In this document: piece by piece, positions 54,557 to 63,308 of the stretch
How the letters are laid out: the number at the start of each line of letters is the position of its first letter
Numbering within the stretch: position 1 is the first letter of the stretch
DNA from: CAZUMH01 sp964621645
GTDB lineage: Bacteria; Zhuqueibacterota; QNDG01; JAGLOF01
Direction: 5' to 3'
DNA: 64,000 bases
Assembly (NCBI GenBank): GCA_964621645.1
Contig: CAZUMH010000002.1
Span: 1 to 64,000, forward strand
Program-made: the position numbers and the translations under genes
The notes under the pieces: model-generated
Seen by the model: the letters and a program-made list of their open reading frames with translations, nothing else
Databases searched by the model: none
What the model was told of the DNA's origin: nothing

Positions 54557-54567
54557 TCGAGCTTACG

Positions 54568-55701
54568 CTAAAAGGTATCCCAGCCGCCGCAGGAAGGACA
54601 ACGCCAGATCAGTTCTTCCGTTTCGTGGCCGCAGGTCCGGCAGATATATTTAACCGCCTTGGCTTTTTGTACGGTGATGATTTCCAGCGCTTTTTTCAAC
54701 GCTTCTTCACAGCTGCCCTGTTCGTTAAGCAGAGTTACCAAAAGATATTTTGTTTCCATCGATTCAGGGAAGGAGGCAAGAACATCACGGCACTGTTGAA
54801 CCGCCTTGCCCATACTGCCCTGTTTCTGATAGAATTCCGCCAACTGTAAAGCCGCGTGTGGATTCCCGGGTTTTTTACTGATTACCTTTTGATAGATTTT
54901 TTCCATTTCACTGAACTGTCCCAGATCGAAGAGAACTTCTCGCAGTCTGGAAAAGGCCAGGTGGGCCTCAGCGGGGATTTTTTCCGTGAATTCCCGCCAT
55001 TCATGCAGGGCGTCATGGTCCCGATCCTCCCTGCGGTAAGAGTCGCCAATATAGAGGTACGCGGGGATGCATTTGCGATCGATCTTTAAGGCCTCCCGGT
55101 AGCGGATCCGGCTCTCCCGCTCGGATCCATTCTCAGCCAGAGCCAGTCCCGACTGTACCTTATATAGGGCTAAAAGGTGCTGATCCCCCTTCTTTTGCCA
55201 CTTGTTGAGGCTCTGCCTGTAAAAGAAGGCCTTATCCCAATCATGCTTCTCTTCGTAGGCAGAGAGCAGCAGTTTTTGATATTCCCTGTTTTTCTTGTCT
55301 TTTTCTATGAGCCGTTCTGCCATCTCTACAGCCCGGTCCAGGGCGCCGTATTCCCGGTAGTCTTTCACCAGATGAAACAGAACAAGGCGCGTCTGTTTTT
55401 CATTGAGATCACCCCGGACCAGAAGATTACGGTGTATTTTTGCTCCCAGAAGCGGATTGCCCTTGCGTCTGTAAATATCGCCCAGCTGGATATAGGCCAT
55501 AATATTATCACTGTCCAGTCGTACCGTGCGCTTCAGATCTTCCAGGGCGTCGTCCTCCCGGCCCTCCAGCAATTTATGTAGCGCTTCCAGGTAGGGACTG
55601 GCAGCCCGAGATGTATGCTTCCGGCGTCGCCCCGCCAGCAGGCCGATGACGACAATAATCACGAGTGCGGCTCCCGCCGCGATGAGTAGAGTGGTACTCA
55701 T
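54568..55701 (-). CDS. lapB: LapB/YciM-like TPR protein with rubredoxin-type zinc module
   Basis: 377 residues. One N-terminal membrane anchor (~4-22), about nine TPR units and a C-terminal metal-binding module CRTCGH-x10-CPSCGGW. In Escherichia coli LapB controls LpxC degradation by FtsH and so lipopolysaccharide synthesis. The architecture is complete. It follows lapA by 21 bases, the conserved lapA-lapB order. Confidence 0.9.
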   Translation of the reverse strand: MSTTLLIAAGAALVIIVVIGLLAGRRRKHTSRAASPYLEALHKLLEGREDDALEDLKRTVRLDSDNIMAYIQLGDIYRRKGNPLLGAKIHRNLLVRGDLNEKQTRLVLFHLVKDYREYGALDRAVEMAERLIEKDKKNREYQKLLLSAYEEKHDWDKAFFYRQSLNKWQKKGDQHLLALYKVQSGLALAENGSERESRIRYREALKIDRKCIPAYLYIGDSYRREDRDHDALHEWREFTEKIPAEAHLAFSRLREVLFDLGQFSEMEKIYQKVISKKPGNPHAALQLAEFYQKQGSMGKAVQQCRDVLASFPESMETKYLLVTLLNEQGSCEEALKKALEIITVQKAKAVKYICRTCGHETEELIWRCPSCGGWDTF

Positions 55702-55722
55702 TCACCTGTCCTCAGATTTTTT

Positions 55723-56076
55723 TTACTGTTCAGCGGCCGGTTCTGCAGGTAATTCTTCTTCTTTGTCGGCTGATTCCTCGGTGACCAGTTCATCGATGTC
55801 GATATTGCGCAACCGGCTGATCTCTTCCCGTAGTTTACGGTTTTCCCGCTGCAGTTTGAGTATTGCGCCTTTTTGTTTCAGGATATTGAATATCGAAACC
55901 AGCGCCCAGAAAAGCAGACCGATCCCAAAGGAGATATAGAGAAGGATGTAAAGCGGTATTTGGGGGGAAGTCCAGTTAATGATAGTTACAGATGCTGAAG
56001 TATCCTGATTCTGCAGGGCAAAACCCAGCACCGCGAGTATGATAATTGCTCCAAGAATCCAACGTACTATCCACAT
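55723..56076 (-). CDS. lapA: LapA-like membrane protein (DUF1049)
   Basis: 117 residues. Two hydrophobic segments (~4-22 and ~42-63) with the LapA signature FALQNQDTSASVTIINW, followed by a cytoplasmic coiled coil (KLQRENRKLREEISRLR) and an acidic tail. LapA partners LapB in lipopolysaccharide assembly control. It overlaps the 3' end of miaB by 10 bases, so the two are coupled. Confidence 0.88.
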   Translation of the reverse strand: MWIVRWILGAIIILAVLGFALQNQDTSASVTIINWTSPQIPLYILLYISFGIGLLFWALVSIFNILKQKGAILKLQRENRKLREEISRLRNIDIDELVTEESADKEEELPAEPAAEQ

Positions 56077-57431
56077 AATTTCCTCCGGGATTTAGGTGCG
56101 GAATAAACCGAATCGGAAGCAAGAGGGATCCCCCGCAAGGTTGATCCGGCCAGAGAAGTGATCCGCACTATCGTACGTTCACCGGGATGCAGATCCCGGC
56201 CGGGAAATATAACTGCCTGGTCGGTACGGCTCCGGCCCATCCACTCGGACGGATTCTGTTTGCTGGGGATTTCGACCATTACCTCCACGGTCTTTCCGAT
56301 CAGTTCTTTTTTTATTTCCAGTGAAATATTTCTTTGCAAATCAATAAGCAGCCGCAGGCGCTCCAGCCGGATTTCATCGGGCAGCTGATCCGGCATCGAT
56401 GCGGCAGGTGTACCGCTGCGGGGCGAGAAATGGTAGGTGAAGGCGTCCTGAAAACGCACTTCGCTCACCAGGCGGCAGGTATCTTCGAATTCTGCTTCAG
56501 TCTCGCCGGGAAAGCCTACCATAATATCCGTAGTCAGGGCGACATCCGGTATTACACGGCGAATATTCGCCACCAGGTTCAGGTAATCCGCGGAAGAGTA
56601 CCCGCGATTCATGCGCCGCAGGATTCGGTCGGATCCAGCCTGAAGCGGCAGATGAATATGTTCGCAGATATTATCCCCGTCGGCGATCACCTCTAACAGT
56701 TTTGGAGAAAGATCTTTTGGGTGCGAGGTCAGAAAGCGAAGCCTGGGAATTGCGGCAGAAGAAGAAATCCGTCCCAGCAGTCCCGGAAAGTCGATCACGC
56801 CGTCCTGATAGGAGTTCACGTTCTGTCCAAGCAGTGTTAATTCACGATATCCCTGCCGTTCCAGGAGTGCTATCTCCCTCAGAATTTCATTCGCAGGGCG
56901 GCTGCGCTCCCTTCCCCGGGTGTAGGGAACGATACAGTAGGAACAGAAATTATTGCAGCCGCGCATGATGGTCAGCCAGGCTGAAAGCCCTCCTTCACGC
57001 CGGGGAGTGATGCCTTCGTAGAGTTCCTTGTGGTCCAGACGGGAGTGGCAGGAGGCAGCTGATGTTCCGAGAAGTTCGGGAAGGTCCCGGTAGGAGTCGG
57101 GTCCGACCACCAGATCCAGGTGGGGTTTTATGGTCAGAAGTTCATCTCCCAACCGCTGGGCCATACAGCCGATGACTCCGAGGCGGCGGCCCTTTTTCTT
57201 CTCTTTCCAGCCGGCCAGAGAGGATATCCGTCCCAGGGCCCGGTCTTCAGCGTGCTGCCGAACCGAGCAGGTATTGATAAGAAGGAGGTCCGCCGTTTCT
57301 GGTGAAGCAGCCTTGCGCCAGCCGTTTCTCGCCAGGATGCTTTCCACTATTTCCGTGTCGCTCTTGTTCATCTGGCAGCCATATGTCTCAATGAAAACAG
57401 CCGGCTGTCCTATTTGTCTTGATTCATCCAT
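56067..57431 (-). CDS. miaB: tRNA-2-methylthio-N6-dimethylallyladenosine synthase
   Basis: 454 residues from ATG 57431 (the frame is open upstream to 57551, but MDESRQIGQPAVFIETYGCQMN fits the family start). Radical SAM methylthiotransferase acting on A37 of tRNAs reading UNN codons. The N-terminal MTTase domain holds three cluster cysteines (YGCQMN, NTCSVR, IGCMAQ), the radical SAM motif is GCNNFCSYC in MRGCNNFCSYCIVPYTRGRE, and a TRAM domain closes the protein. Length is normal. No strong ribosome site is visible. Confidence 0.94.
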   Translation of the reverse strand: MDESRQIGQPAVFIETYGCQMNKSDTEIVESILARNGWRKAASPETADLLLINTCSVRQHAEDRALGRISSLAGWKEKKKGRRLGVIGCMAQRLGDELLTIKPHLDLVVGPDSYRDLPELLGTSAASCHSRLDHKELYEGITPRREGGLSAWLTIMRGCNNFCSYCIVPYTRGRERSRPANEILREIALLERQGYRELTLLGQNVNSYQDGVIDFPGLLGRISSSAAIPRLRFLTSHPKDLSPKLLEVIADGDNICEHIHLPLQAGSDRILRRMNRGYSSADYLNLVANIRRVIPDVALTTDIMVGFPGETEAEFEDTCRLVSEVRFQDAFTYHFSPRSGTPAASMPDQLPDEIRLERLRLLIDLQRNISLEIKKELIGKTVEVMVEIPSKQNPSEWMGRSRTDQAVIFPGRDLHPGERTIVRITSLAGSTLRGIPLASDSVYSAPKSRRKLCG

Positions 57432-57567
57432 GAGTAGTAAAATGTAGCGGAAAAAGGTGGTAAATGCAAATTTTTTCTTAGGCCGGGGCAGAGTCTGCGG
57501 CTCGATATGTCTGGAGATAGTGGGAAGACGAATGCCGGCGCATCCGATCAACCGCTCCAGGAAGTGA

Positions 57568-58065
57568 TCAAGGCTGTATTTGTTTTACATAGATATACTT
57601 GGAGTCTCCGGGGGCGTAAAAATCCGGGAGCACGGCGGCTTCCATATAACCGCAGCGCAGGTAGAAGCTGCGGGTGGGCCGATAGAGATCGAGCCCGGAA
57701 GTCTCGATGTAGATCCTCGTGCCTCCCAGGTCTCGGATCCGCTCTTCCGTCCGGACGATGAGCACCTTACCGAGGCCGGCCCCCTGGGCGTCGGGATGAA
57801 CGGCGATCCAATAGAGATCGTAACTGGAGCTGGTGACCGGGATAGGGCCGAAACAGGTATATCCGAGCACGATCCCGCCCCGCTCGGCAAAGATAAAGTG
57901 GTAGCCGCTGGCCAGATCCTTTTCCAGTCTTTCGCGGGCCAGTTCAGCGGCGAGGTCGATCTCATCCTCCGAAAAATACTTGGTGGCGCCGACAATCCGG
58001 CGGATGGACGCTTCGTCATCCGGTCCGATGGTTTCACGATAGCTGATTTCTTCTGGTACCGCCAT
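57568..58065 (-). CDS. GNAT N-acetyltransferase
   Basis: 165 residues, one GNAT fold: DLYWIAVHPDAQGAGLGKVLIVRTEERIRDLGG contains the acetyl-CoA pyrophosphate loop (QGAGLG) and SFYLRCGYME the fourth motif. It overlaps the upstream GNAT-deacetylase gene by 32 bases and is the last of the kamA cassette. In Nepsilon-acetyl-beta-lysine synthesis a lysine aminomutase is paired with an acetyltransferase (AblB); this GNAT could play such a part, although AblB proteins are longer. Substrate inferred from context only. Confidence 0.85.
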   Translation of the reverse strand: MAVPEEISYRETIGPDDEASIRRIVGATKYFSEDEIDLAAELARERLEKDLASGYHFIFAERGGIVLGYTCFGPIPVTSSSYDLYWIAVHPDAQGAGLGKVLIVRTEERIRDLGGTRIYIETSGLDLYRPTRSFYLRCGYMEAAVLPDFYAPGDSKYIYVKQIQP

Positions 58066-59833
58066 TTGTTTTCTCCTTTGCCTGACCCGGATGAACCTGG
58101 TGACAACCCTGCCAAAGTCCCGTGAAAAAAGAGCGGGCGTTTATGCCGAGAGAACGGACACGATAGCCTCCTTCCTGGACGACAATAATTGGAAGGCCCA
58201 GCGATCCGATCATACGGCCGTTCTCCTGAAAATCTGCAGCCCGCAGATTCCAGGAACCGGTGGGATCCCCCCTGGCGGTGTCAAGCCCCAGGGCTACGAC
58301 CAGAAAATTCGGCTCATACCGCCGTATTCGCCGCAGGGCCACCTCCAAAGCCCGCCGGTATCGTTCACCACTGATATTTTCTTCCAACGGAATATTGAGG
58401 TTATATCCGGTCCCGTCATCAGAGCCACGCTCTTCGGAAAATCCGCTGAAATAGGGATAGGTGAAGCGGGGGTGCCCGTGGATCGATACAGTGAGCACGT
58501 CAGGGCGCTGGTAAAATATCATCTGCTGGCCGTTGCCGTGATGATAATCAATATCGAGGATGGCCACCTTGCCGAAGCCGCTGAGTAAGTGTGCCGCGAT
58601 GGCGGTGGAATTGAAATAGCAGAATCCTCCGAAAACATTTGCTTCCGCGTGATGACCCGGGGGACGAACCAGAGCGTAGGCGATACGGTGACCTTCAAGA
58701 AGACAGTGAGCCGCGGTGAGGGTGCAGTCCACGGCCCGTTTTGCGGCCAGGAAAGCGTTATGATTGAGAGGGGTAAAGGTGTCGATGCAGTAGTAACCCG
58801 CTCTGATGAAAAGTTCTTTGGGGGGACGGGCCTGGTTCCGGATGGGAAAGACATACGGGTAAACCGACTTGCCGGCGGGGAGCTTGCGGCATACGGTCTG
58901 CAGGTAGTGTACGAAGCGGGTGTCATGTACAGCGGTGATGTGGCGCTCGGCGAATACCTTCGGTTTACGGTTTTCAAAGAGACCTGTGGGAATAATTTCC
59001 TTCAGAATAGCATTGACCCGCACCGGGGCCTCCACATAGCCGCGATCATGGACCTGATGGATTTCATGCCGGTCGTTTACTACCAGGGCGATCCTGCTGT
59101 CCATGGCGAAATATTTGTTTGTCCGGTGTGTTCCCGTGATCTTGCTGTATTTTGGAGCGCGGAGGCGGATCGGGTTGTCCTGGAAGGAGTTCACTACTGT
59201 GTCAATGTACCCCTCGGGACAGACCGTGCCGTACTTTCGTTCCAGGATGGCCCAGACGATGGCACGGGCCTTTTTTTGTGAAAGGGGGATACCGCTGCCC
59301 AGATCATCGAAGACAAGGTAGGGGGGGCAGTCATCTCCCGGGGTCAGAGGAGTTTCATATTTTGTCCCTGTAATCGGTCTGGCGCCATAGCGTTCGTAGA
59401 AACGCAGACGGGCGGCGTTTTGTTTGACATGATCCGGATCGCGGCAGAGATCCGCATCATCGGGAAGGCATTCGAAGAAGAGGCCGGTAACATCCAGTTC
59501 CCGGGCTGTATCGCGGACGATTTCATAAAGGGCCCCTCCAATTCCCCGTCCCGTCTTCTGCTGCGCCGCGGATATGTAATCCAGATAACAGAAACGCACA
59601 TCGGCGGCATGCAGCAGAAGGGCGAATCCTTTCACCCTCCTCTTTTCATCCTCTGCCACGATCAGCATAGTACGGAAGCGGTATTTCAGCGGATTGAGCA
59701 GTTTATGCGGCAGTTCGTCGATATCCTCTTCGGGCAGCTCATAAAACTGAGTCCTCAGGATCTGCTGTACCTGGGAGATCGCCTCCTTGTTAAGGGGAAG
59801 CGTGTTATCGTAGATACGCCTAACGTGGAACAT
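58034..59833 (-). CDS. GNAT acetyltransferase - histone-deacetylase-like amidohydrolase fusion
   Basis: 599 residues. The N-terminal GNAT domain (~1-170) contains FCYLDYISAAQQKTGRGIGGALYEIV with the acyl-CoA loop TGRGIGG. The C-terminal domain (~245-580) is a class I/II histone-deacetylase-type zinc amidohydrolase: RPPGHHAE with the active His pair, FGGFCYFNSTAIAA, DIDYHHGNGQQ (metal-binding Asp and His), SIHGHPRFTYPYFSGF and VVALGLDTARGDP. The loop pattern is nearer acetylpolyamine amidohydrolases than eukaryotic HDACs. Acetyl transfer and acetyl removal in one chain is unusual. It overlaps genes on both sides. Confidence 0.9.
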   Translation of the reverse strand: MFHVRRIYDNTLPLNKEAISQVQQILRTQFYELPEEDIDELPHKLLNPLKYRFRTMLIVAEDEKRRVKGFALLLHAADVRFCYLDYISAAQQKTGRGIGGALYEIVRDTARELDVTGLFFECLPDDADLCRDPDHVKQNAARLRFYERYGARPITGTKYETPLTPGDDCPPYLVFDDLGSGIPLSQKKARAIVWAILERKYGTVCPEGYIDTVVNSFQDNPIRLRAPKYSKITGTHRTNKYFAMDSRIALVVNDRHEIHQVHDRGYVEAPVRVNAILKEIIPTGLFENRKPKVFAERHITAVHDTRFVHYLQTVCRKLPAGKSVYPYVFPIRNQARPPKELFIRAGYYCIDTFTPLNHNAFLAAKRAVDCTLTAAHCLLEGHRIAYALVRPPGHHAEANVFGGFCYFNSTAIAAHLLSGFGKVAILDIDYHHGNGQQMIFYQRPDVLTVSIHGHPRFTYPYFSGFSEERGSDDGTGYNLNIPLEENISGERYRRALEVALRRIRRYEPNFLVVALGLDTARGDPTGSWNLRAADFQENGRMIGSLGLPIIVVQEGGYRVRSLGINARSFFTGLWQGCHQVHPGQAKEKTNGGTRRNQLS

Positions 59834-60812
59834 TCGTCACCCCCAGAGAATCCTCCAAAATCCTTTCGATAACCTTGTCATACGGCAGAGCGGCTCTTTC
59901 CCCGGCGGCGATAAAGCCGCTGTCCGGAGAGATGCAGGGATTGGCATTGACTTCGAGCACGAAAGGGTTCCCGGCGGCATCGACCCTGATATCGACCCGG
60001 GCATAGCCCCGCAGAGAGAAAAGGTTCCAGCAGCGCAGTGAAATTTCTCTCAGCCGGTCGATGAGATCATTGTCCTCGGGATTAAAATCGAAAGAGCGGA
60101 CCGTATGATGATATTCAAAGGAGGACGAATCCCACTTTGCTTCATATCCGACCAGCCAGGGTTTGCCTTCCGGGTAATCCTGAAAGGTCATCTCGGCAGG
60201 CGGAAGCACTTCCGGTCCCTCACTGCCGGCCAGCAGAGAAATGTTGAATTCCCGGCCGTGGATATATAATTCCGCGAAACACTCACCGTAGCGGTTCATC
60301 CGCTCGGCCAGAACAGAAGGAAGATGTTTGACATCAGAGACGATAGCTTCCTCGTCCAGTCCCACCGAGGCGTCTTCGTTTACCGGTTTGATGATGAAAG
60401 GCGGCTTTATCCCGGGATTGTTCCCGAGTATCTCTTTTCCTCCGGCCCAGGGGGGAGTGGGGATGCCTCCGGCCCGGAGCCGCTCTTTCGCCAGCAGTTT
60501 GTTGGTGGTCAAATAGAGAGCCTCACTGCTCGCGCCCGTGAAGGGGAGCCGCAGCTCCTCCAGCAGGGCGGGGGCGAAATAGATGAAGCGGCCGGCTCCG
60601 CCGATGGATTCGACCAGATTGAAGACGATCTCCGGTGTGAATCGCAGCAGTGCTTCCCTGGCCTCTAGCAGGTTGAGCGAGAGGGGCAGGTGTTCCACCT
60701 CATATCCCAGTTTTGTCAGGGCCTTGGAGACATGGTCCATCTGCACCAGGACGTCCTGTTCATCTTCCGGCGAGTCACAGGAGACCTGGTTGAAGAGAAT
60801 CACGGCTTTCAT
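59820..60812 (-). CDS. ATP-grasp ligase, D-alanine-D-alanine-ligase-like (first of the pair in coordinates)
   Basis: 330 residues. D-Ala-D-Ala ligase-type fold: FNLVESIGGAGRFIYFAPALLEELRLPFTGASSEALYLTTNKLLAKERL in the N-terminal half (substrate and helix region), PPFIIKPVNEDASVGL as the ATP-binding glycine-rich segment, and RVDIRVDAAGNPFVLEVNANPCISPDSGF with the Mg-binding Glu/Asn. It probably joins an amino acid or peptide to another amine. It overlaps the second ATP-grasp gene by 4 bases (ATGA) and the fusion gene by 14. Its distance from other cell-wall genes and its paired partner argue against being the main Ddl. Confidence 0.85.
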   Translation of the reverse strand: MKAVILFNQVSCDSPEDEQDVLVQMDHVSKALTKLGYEVEHLPLSLNLLEAREALLRFTPEIVFNLVESIGGAGRFIYFAPALLEELRLPFTGASSEALYLTTNKLLAKERLRAGGIPTPPWAGGKEILGNNPGIKPPFIIKPVNEDASVGLDEEAIVSDVKHLPSVLAERMNRYGECFAELYIHGREFNISLLAGSEGPEVLPPAEMTFQDYPEGKPWLVGYEAKWDSSSFEYHHTVRSFDFNPEDNDLIDRLREISLRCWNLFSLRGYARVDIRVDAAGNPFVLEVNANPCISPDSGFIAAGERAALPYDKVIERILEDSLGVTNVPR

Positions 60813-61801
60813 AGAAGGGCCGCTTTGACCTTGACCCTTTCCATGGCGCTTTCCAGAATCATTTTAAAAAGCTGCCGGTAAGTAATGCCGTAATACGTAC
60901 AGATAATAGGGAGGTCGGAATGCTCGGGATGGATGCCCGCCAGGGGGTTGAGCTCCATCACGTTGGGGACGCCCTTGTCATCGACCCGGAGATCGATTCG
61001 GCCTGCGTCCCGACACCCGAACGTGCGCCAGGTTTCCAGGGCGATTTCCACGGCCCGGAGGGCAAGCTCATCATTGACGGGAATATACCCCACGAATTCT
61101 TCGCATCTTTCCTTGTTCACATAAGAATAGGCGAATTCTTCGGCGCCGCCTCTTAGCACGATCTCGACAACTCCAACAGAGCGTGCTGCGGGTCCCGTAC
61201 CTACCAGACCTACGGTAAACTCCCGTCCCGGCAGATAGGTCTCCACCAGTACGGGCTGCCGGTAGGCAGCCAGAAGCCGGTCACAGACATCCCGCAGCTG
61301 CTCCCGGGTTTCAACCCTGGAAGAGGAATCGATGCCTTTTCCCGTTCCCTCCGCCACAGGTTTGGCAAATAGAGGGAAGGGTAGGGTGATCGTTTCCACG
61401 TCTTCGATAACGCGGATTTCCTGAAAATCAGGAGTGGGCAGACTGAAATCCCGCAACACTCTCTTGGTCATGGTTTTATGCAGAGTGAGTGCGAGGATGA
61501 GGGGTCCAGAAAATGTATAGGGGATGTCGTAGGCATCCAGCAGAGCAGGCACTTGCGCCTCCCGTCCGATGCCCCGCAATCCCTCGGCGATATTGAAGAC
61601 CAGATCCCAGTGATCGCCCGAGGCCAGACGTTTGGTCAGGCTCCAGATATTTCCGATCCGGTCTGTTTCGTGTCCCAGCTCCCGCAAGGTGTTCTCGATA
61701 TTTTCGATGGTGGAGATACGGTCAAATTCCGCCGTTTCTTCTTCACCATAGCCCAGGTCGAGATAATCCTGGCGCAGGTCGTAGGTAATGCCGATAATCA
61801 T
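60809..61801 (-). CDS. ATP-grasp ligase, D-alanine-D-alanine-ligase-like (second)
   Basis: 330 residues, same length as its neighbour but clearly different in sequence. Key parts: DLVFNIAEGLRGIGREAQVPALLDAYDIPYTFSGPLILALTLHKTMTKRVLRDFSLPTP (family region), LFAKPVAEGTGKGIDSSSRV as ATP-binding loop, and RIDLRVDDKGVPNVMELNPLAGIHPEHSDLP with the Mg ligands. The Gly/Thr-rich loop differs from the neighbour, suggesting another substrate. It shares ATGA overlaps with kamA upstream and the other ligase downstream, so all are made from one coupled transcript. Confidence 0.85.
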   Translation of the reverse strand: MIIGITYDLRQDYLDLGYGEEETAEFDRISTIENIENTLRELGHETDRIGNIWSLTKRLASGDHWDLVFNIAEGLRGIGREAQVPALLDAYDIPYTFSGPLILALTLHKTMTKRVLRDFSLPTPDFQEIRVIEDVETITLPFPLFAKPVAEGTGKGIDSSSRVETREQLRDVCDRLLAAYRQPVLVETYLPGREFTVGLVGTGPAARSVGVVEIVLRGGAEEFAYSYVNKERCEEFVGYIPVNDELALRAVEIALETWRTFGCRDAGRIDLRVDDKGVPNVMELNPLAGIHPEHSDLPIICTYYGITYRQLFKMILESAMERVKVKAALL

Positions 61802-63215
61802 AGCAGCTGCCTTTCTTCCGCTACCAGGCAGTCAGCCAGCGGGTCGCCGATAGAACCTTCCGGGTCGGGATACATGTAGATGTTCCCTTCATAGTTGCGC
61901 AGCAGCAGATTGTCTCCAGAGCGGCCGGCCACGTATTCGGGGAGAAGGGGAATCTTGCCGCCTCCGCCGGGGGCGTCGACTACGAAAGAGGGGACGGCAT
62001 ACCCTGAAGTGAATCCTCTCAGGCCGGCAATGATTTCCAATCCTTTTTCAACCGTGGTGCGGAAATGCGAGGTGCCGCGCACCGGGTCGCACTGATAGAG
62101 ATAATAAGGCCGGACTCTGATTTTCATCAGGCCCTGGTTCAGCCGGGTCATGGTCTCCACCCTGTCATTGACACCTTTGAGAAGCACGGTCTGGCTTCCC
62201 AGAGGAATGCCGGCGTCCGCCAGGCGTCGACAGGCTTCCGCTGTCTCGGGAGTCAGCTCATCAGGATGACTGAAATGAATGCTCATCCATAGGGGATGAT
62301 ATTTATGCAGCATCTCCACCAGCTGTTTCGTGATGCGTTGGGGCAGCACTACCGGCACTTTGGTCCCGATGCGTATCACTTCAACGTGAGGGATTCGCCG
62401 CACTTGCGAGATGAGCCATTCGAGTTTACTGTCGGAGATGGTGAGCGGGTCACCGCCGGAAAGGAGAACATCCCGCACCTCAGGATGCTGTCTGATATAC
62501 GATATGGCGTTTTCCCAGTACTGAGGACTAATGTGGTGCATTTTTCTGACATCGCCCACGATGCGGGAGCGGGTGCAATAGCGGCAATAGACAGCGCAGA
62601 ATCCCGTTACCAGAAAGAGAACCCGGTCAGGATAGCGATGCACAATTCCGGGGACAGGGGAGTCGTTGTCTTCCGAGAGCGGATCTTCCGCTTCCGATGG
62701 AGTGATATGATATTCATTATTGCTGATAATAACCGTACGGCGTACCGCCTGGTTCACATCGGCCGGGTCGAGGATGCTGGCATAGTAGGGAGTGATGGAA
62801 AAAGGCAGTGGATTCTTGTGATCCAGAATAGCTTCGATTTCTTCCGGTTGATTTTCGTTAAGGTCTGGATGTCTCTGATACGATTTTTTACCTGCCAGTG
62901 CCAGTCATTCCACTGGCTGTCCGGCACGTTGGAAAAAAACAACCGACGAAATTGTCGTGTTCGTTTACTGATGACAAACGGTGGTTTTGATTTTGGTATT
63001 ATTTTAAATTTATTGTGCGGGAAGGATCCAGGAGTCACATTCAGGGCTCTTTGGACAAGAGCGGATTCTTCTGAGCGACGTCCATCAAGGACTTGATTTG
63101 AAAGGCGTTCCCCAAAGGGAGGATTTACAAAGTGTTTGGTTTTGGCAGCACCGGTTAAACTGGTACCACCACCAGGAGGTTCGTCTTTGTCGTCAATAGA
63201 AGTTGTTGTTTTCAT
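61798..63215 (-). pseudogene. kamA: Lysine 2,3-aminomutase-like radical SAM enzyme, frameshifted
   Basis: Two frames make one KamA protein. The N-terminal part (63215 to ~62852) ends with PDSQWNDWHWQVKNRI, a strong KamA start region. The rest (frame of 61798) reads ILDHKNPLPFSITPYYASILDP, then the cluster motif GFCAVYCRYCTRSR, PLTISDSKLEWL, VLPQRITKQLVEML and VVDAPGGGGKIPLLP, all KamA signatures. They meet at the T4 run 62852-62855 (A4 on the coding strand); one more base restores a continuous frame. The enzyme would make beta-lysine or a related beta-amino acid with SAM and PLP. AGGAG (reverse strand) also faces a 9-codon frame (63222-63193) overlapping this start. It heads the cassette. Confidence 0.85.
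62852..62855 (-). other. Frameshift site in kamA
   Basis: Homopolymer TTTT on the plus strand. Adding one T makes the two kamA frames one, giving Thr-Lys-Asn-Gln-Pro-Glu-Glu across the join. Either a real indel, a sequencing or assembly error, or (less likely) programmed shifting. Confidence 0.75.
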
Positions 63216-63280
63216 GTTTCATTGTTCTCCTTCCTTCGAACTGCATTAAAGGATGTTAAATTGCCGTTTTATATAAAACA

Positions 63281-63308
63281 AATATAGTTTTTTTTAACAA
63301 AAAAGCAA
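63281..63308 (-). promoter_or_regulatory. Possible promoter of the kamA cassette
   Basis: On the reverse strand TTGCTT, a 16-base spacer and TATATT (plus-strand coordinates 63308-63303 and 63286-63281). The region is very AT-rich, so the exact boxes are uncertain. Confidence 0.4.

Noticed and set aside
58589..59281. 230-codon forward open frame
   Set aside because: Antisense to the GNAT-deacetylase fusion, whose motifs are unmistakable.
62880..62895. Programmed -1 frameshifting at the A-AAA-AAT heptamer in kamA
   Set aside because: Shifting there would replace conserved residues after the WQVKNRI motif, whereas the join at 62852-62855 keeps the expected protein.
62296..63096. 266-codon forward open frame
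   Set aside because: It is antisense to the well-recognised kamA coding sequence and has no family features.
63193..63222. Nine-codon leader peptide before kamA
   Set aside because: An ATG near the ribosome site opens a 9-codon frame overlapping the kamA start, but there is no attenuator structure or regulatory codon run to support a function.
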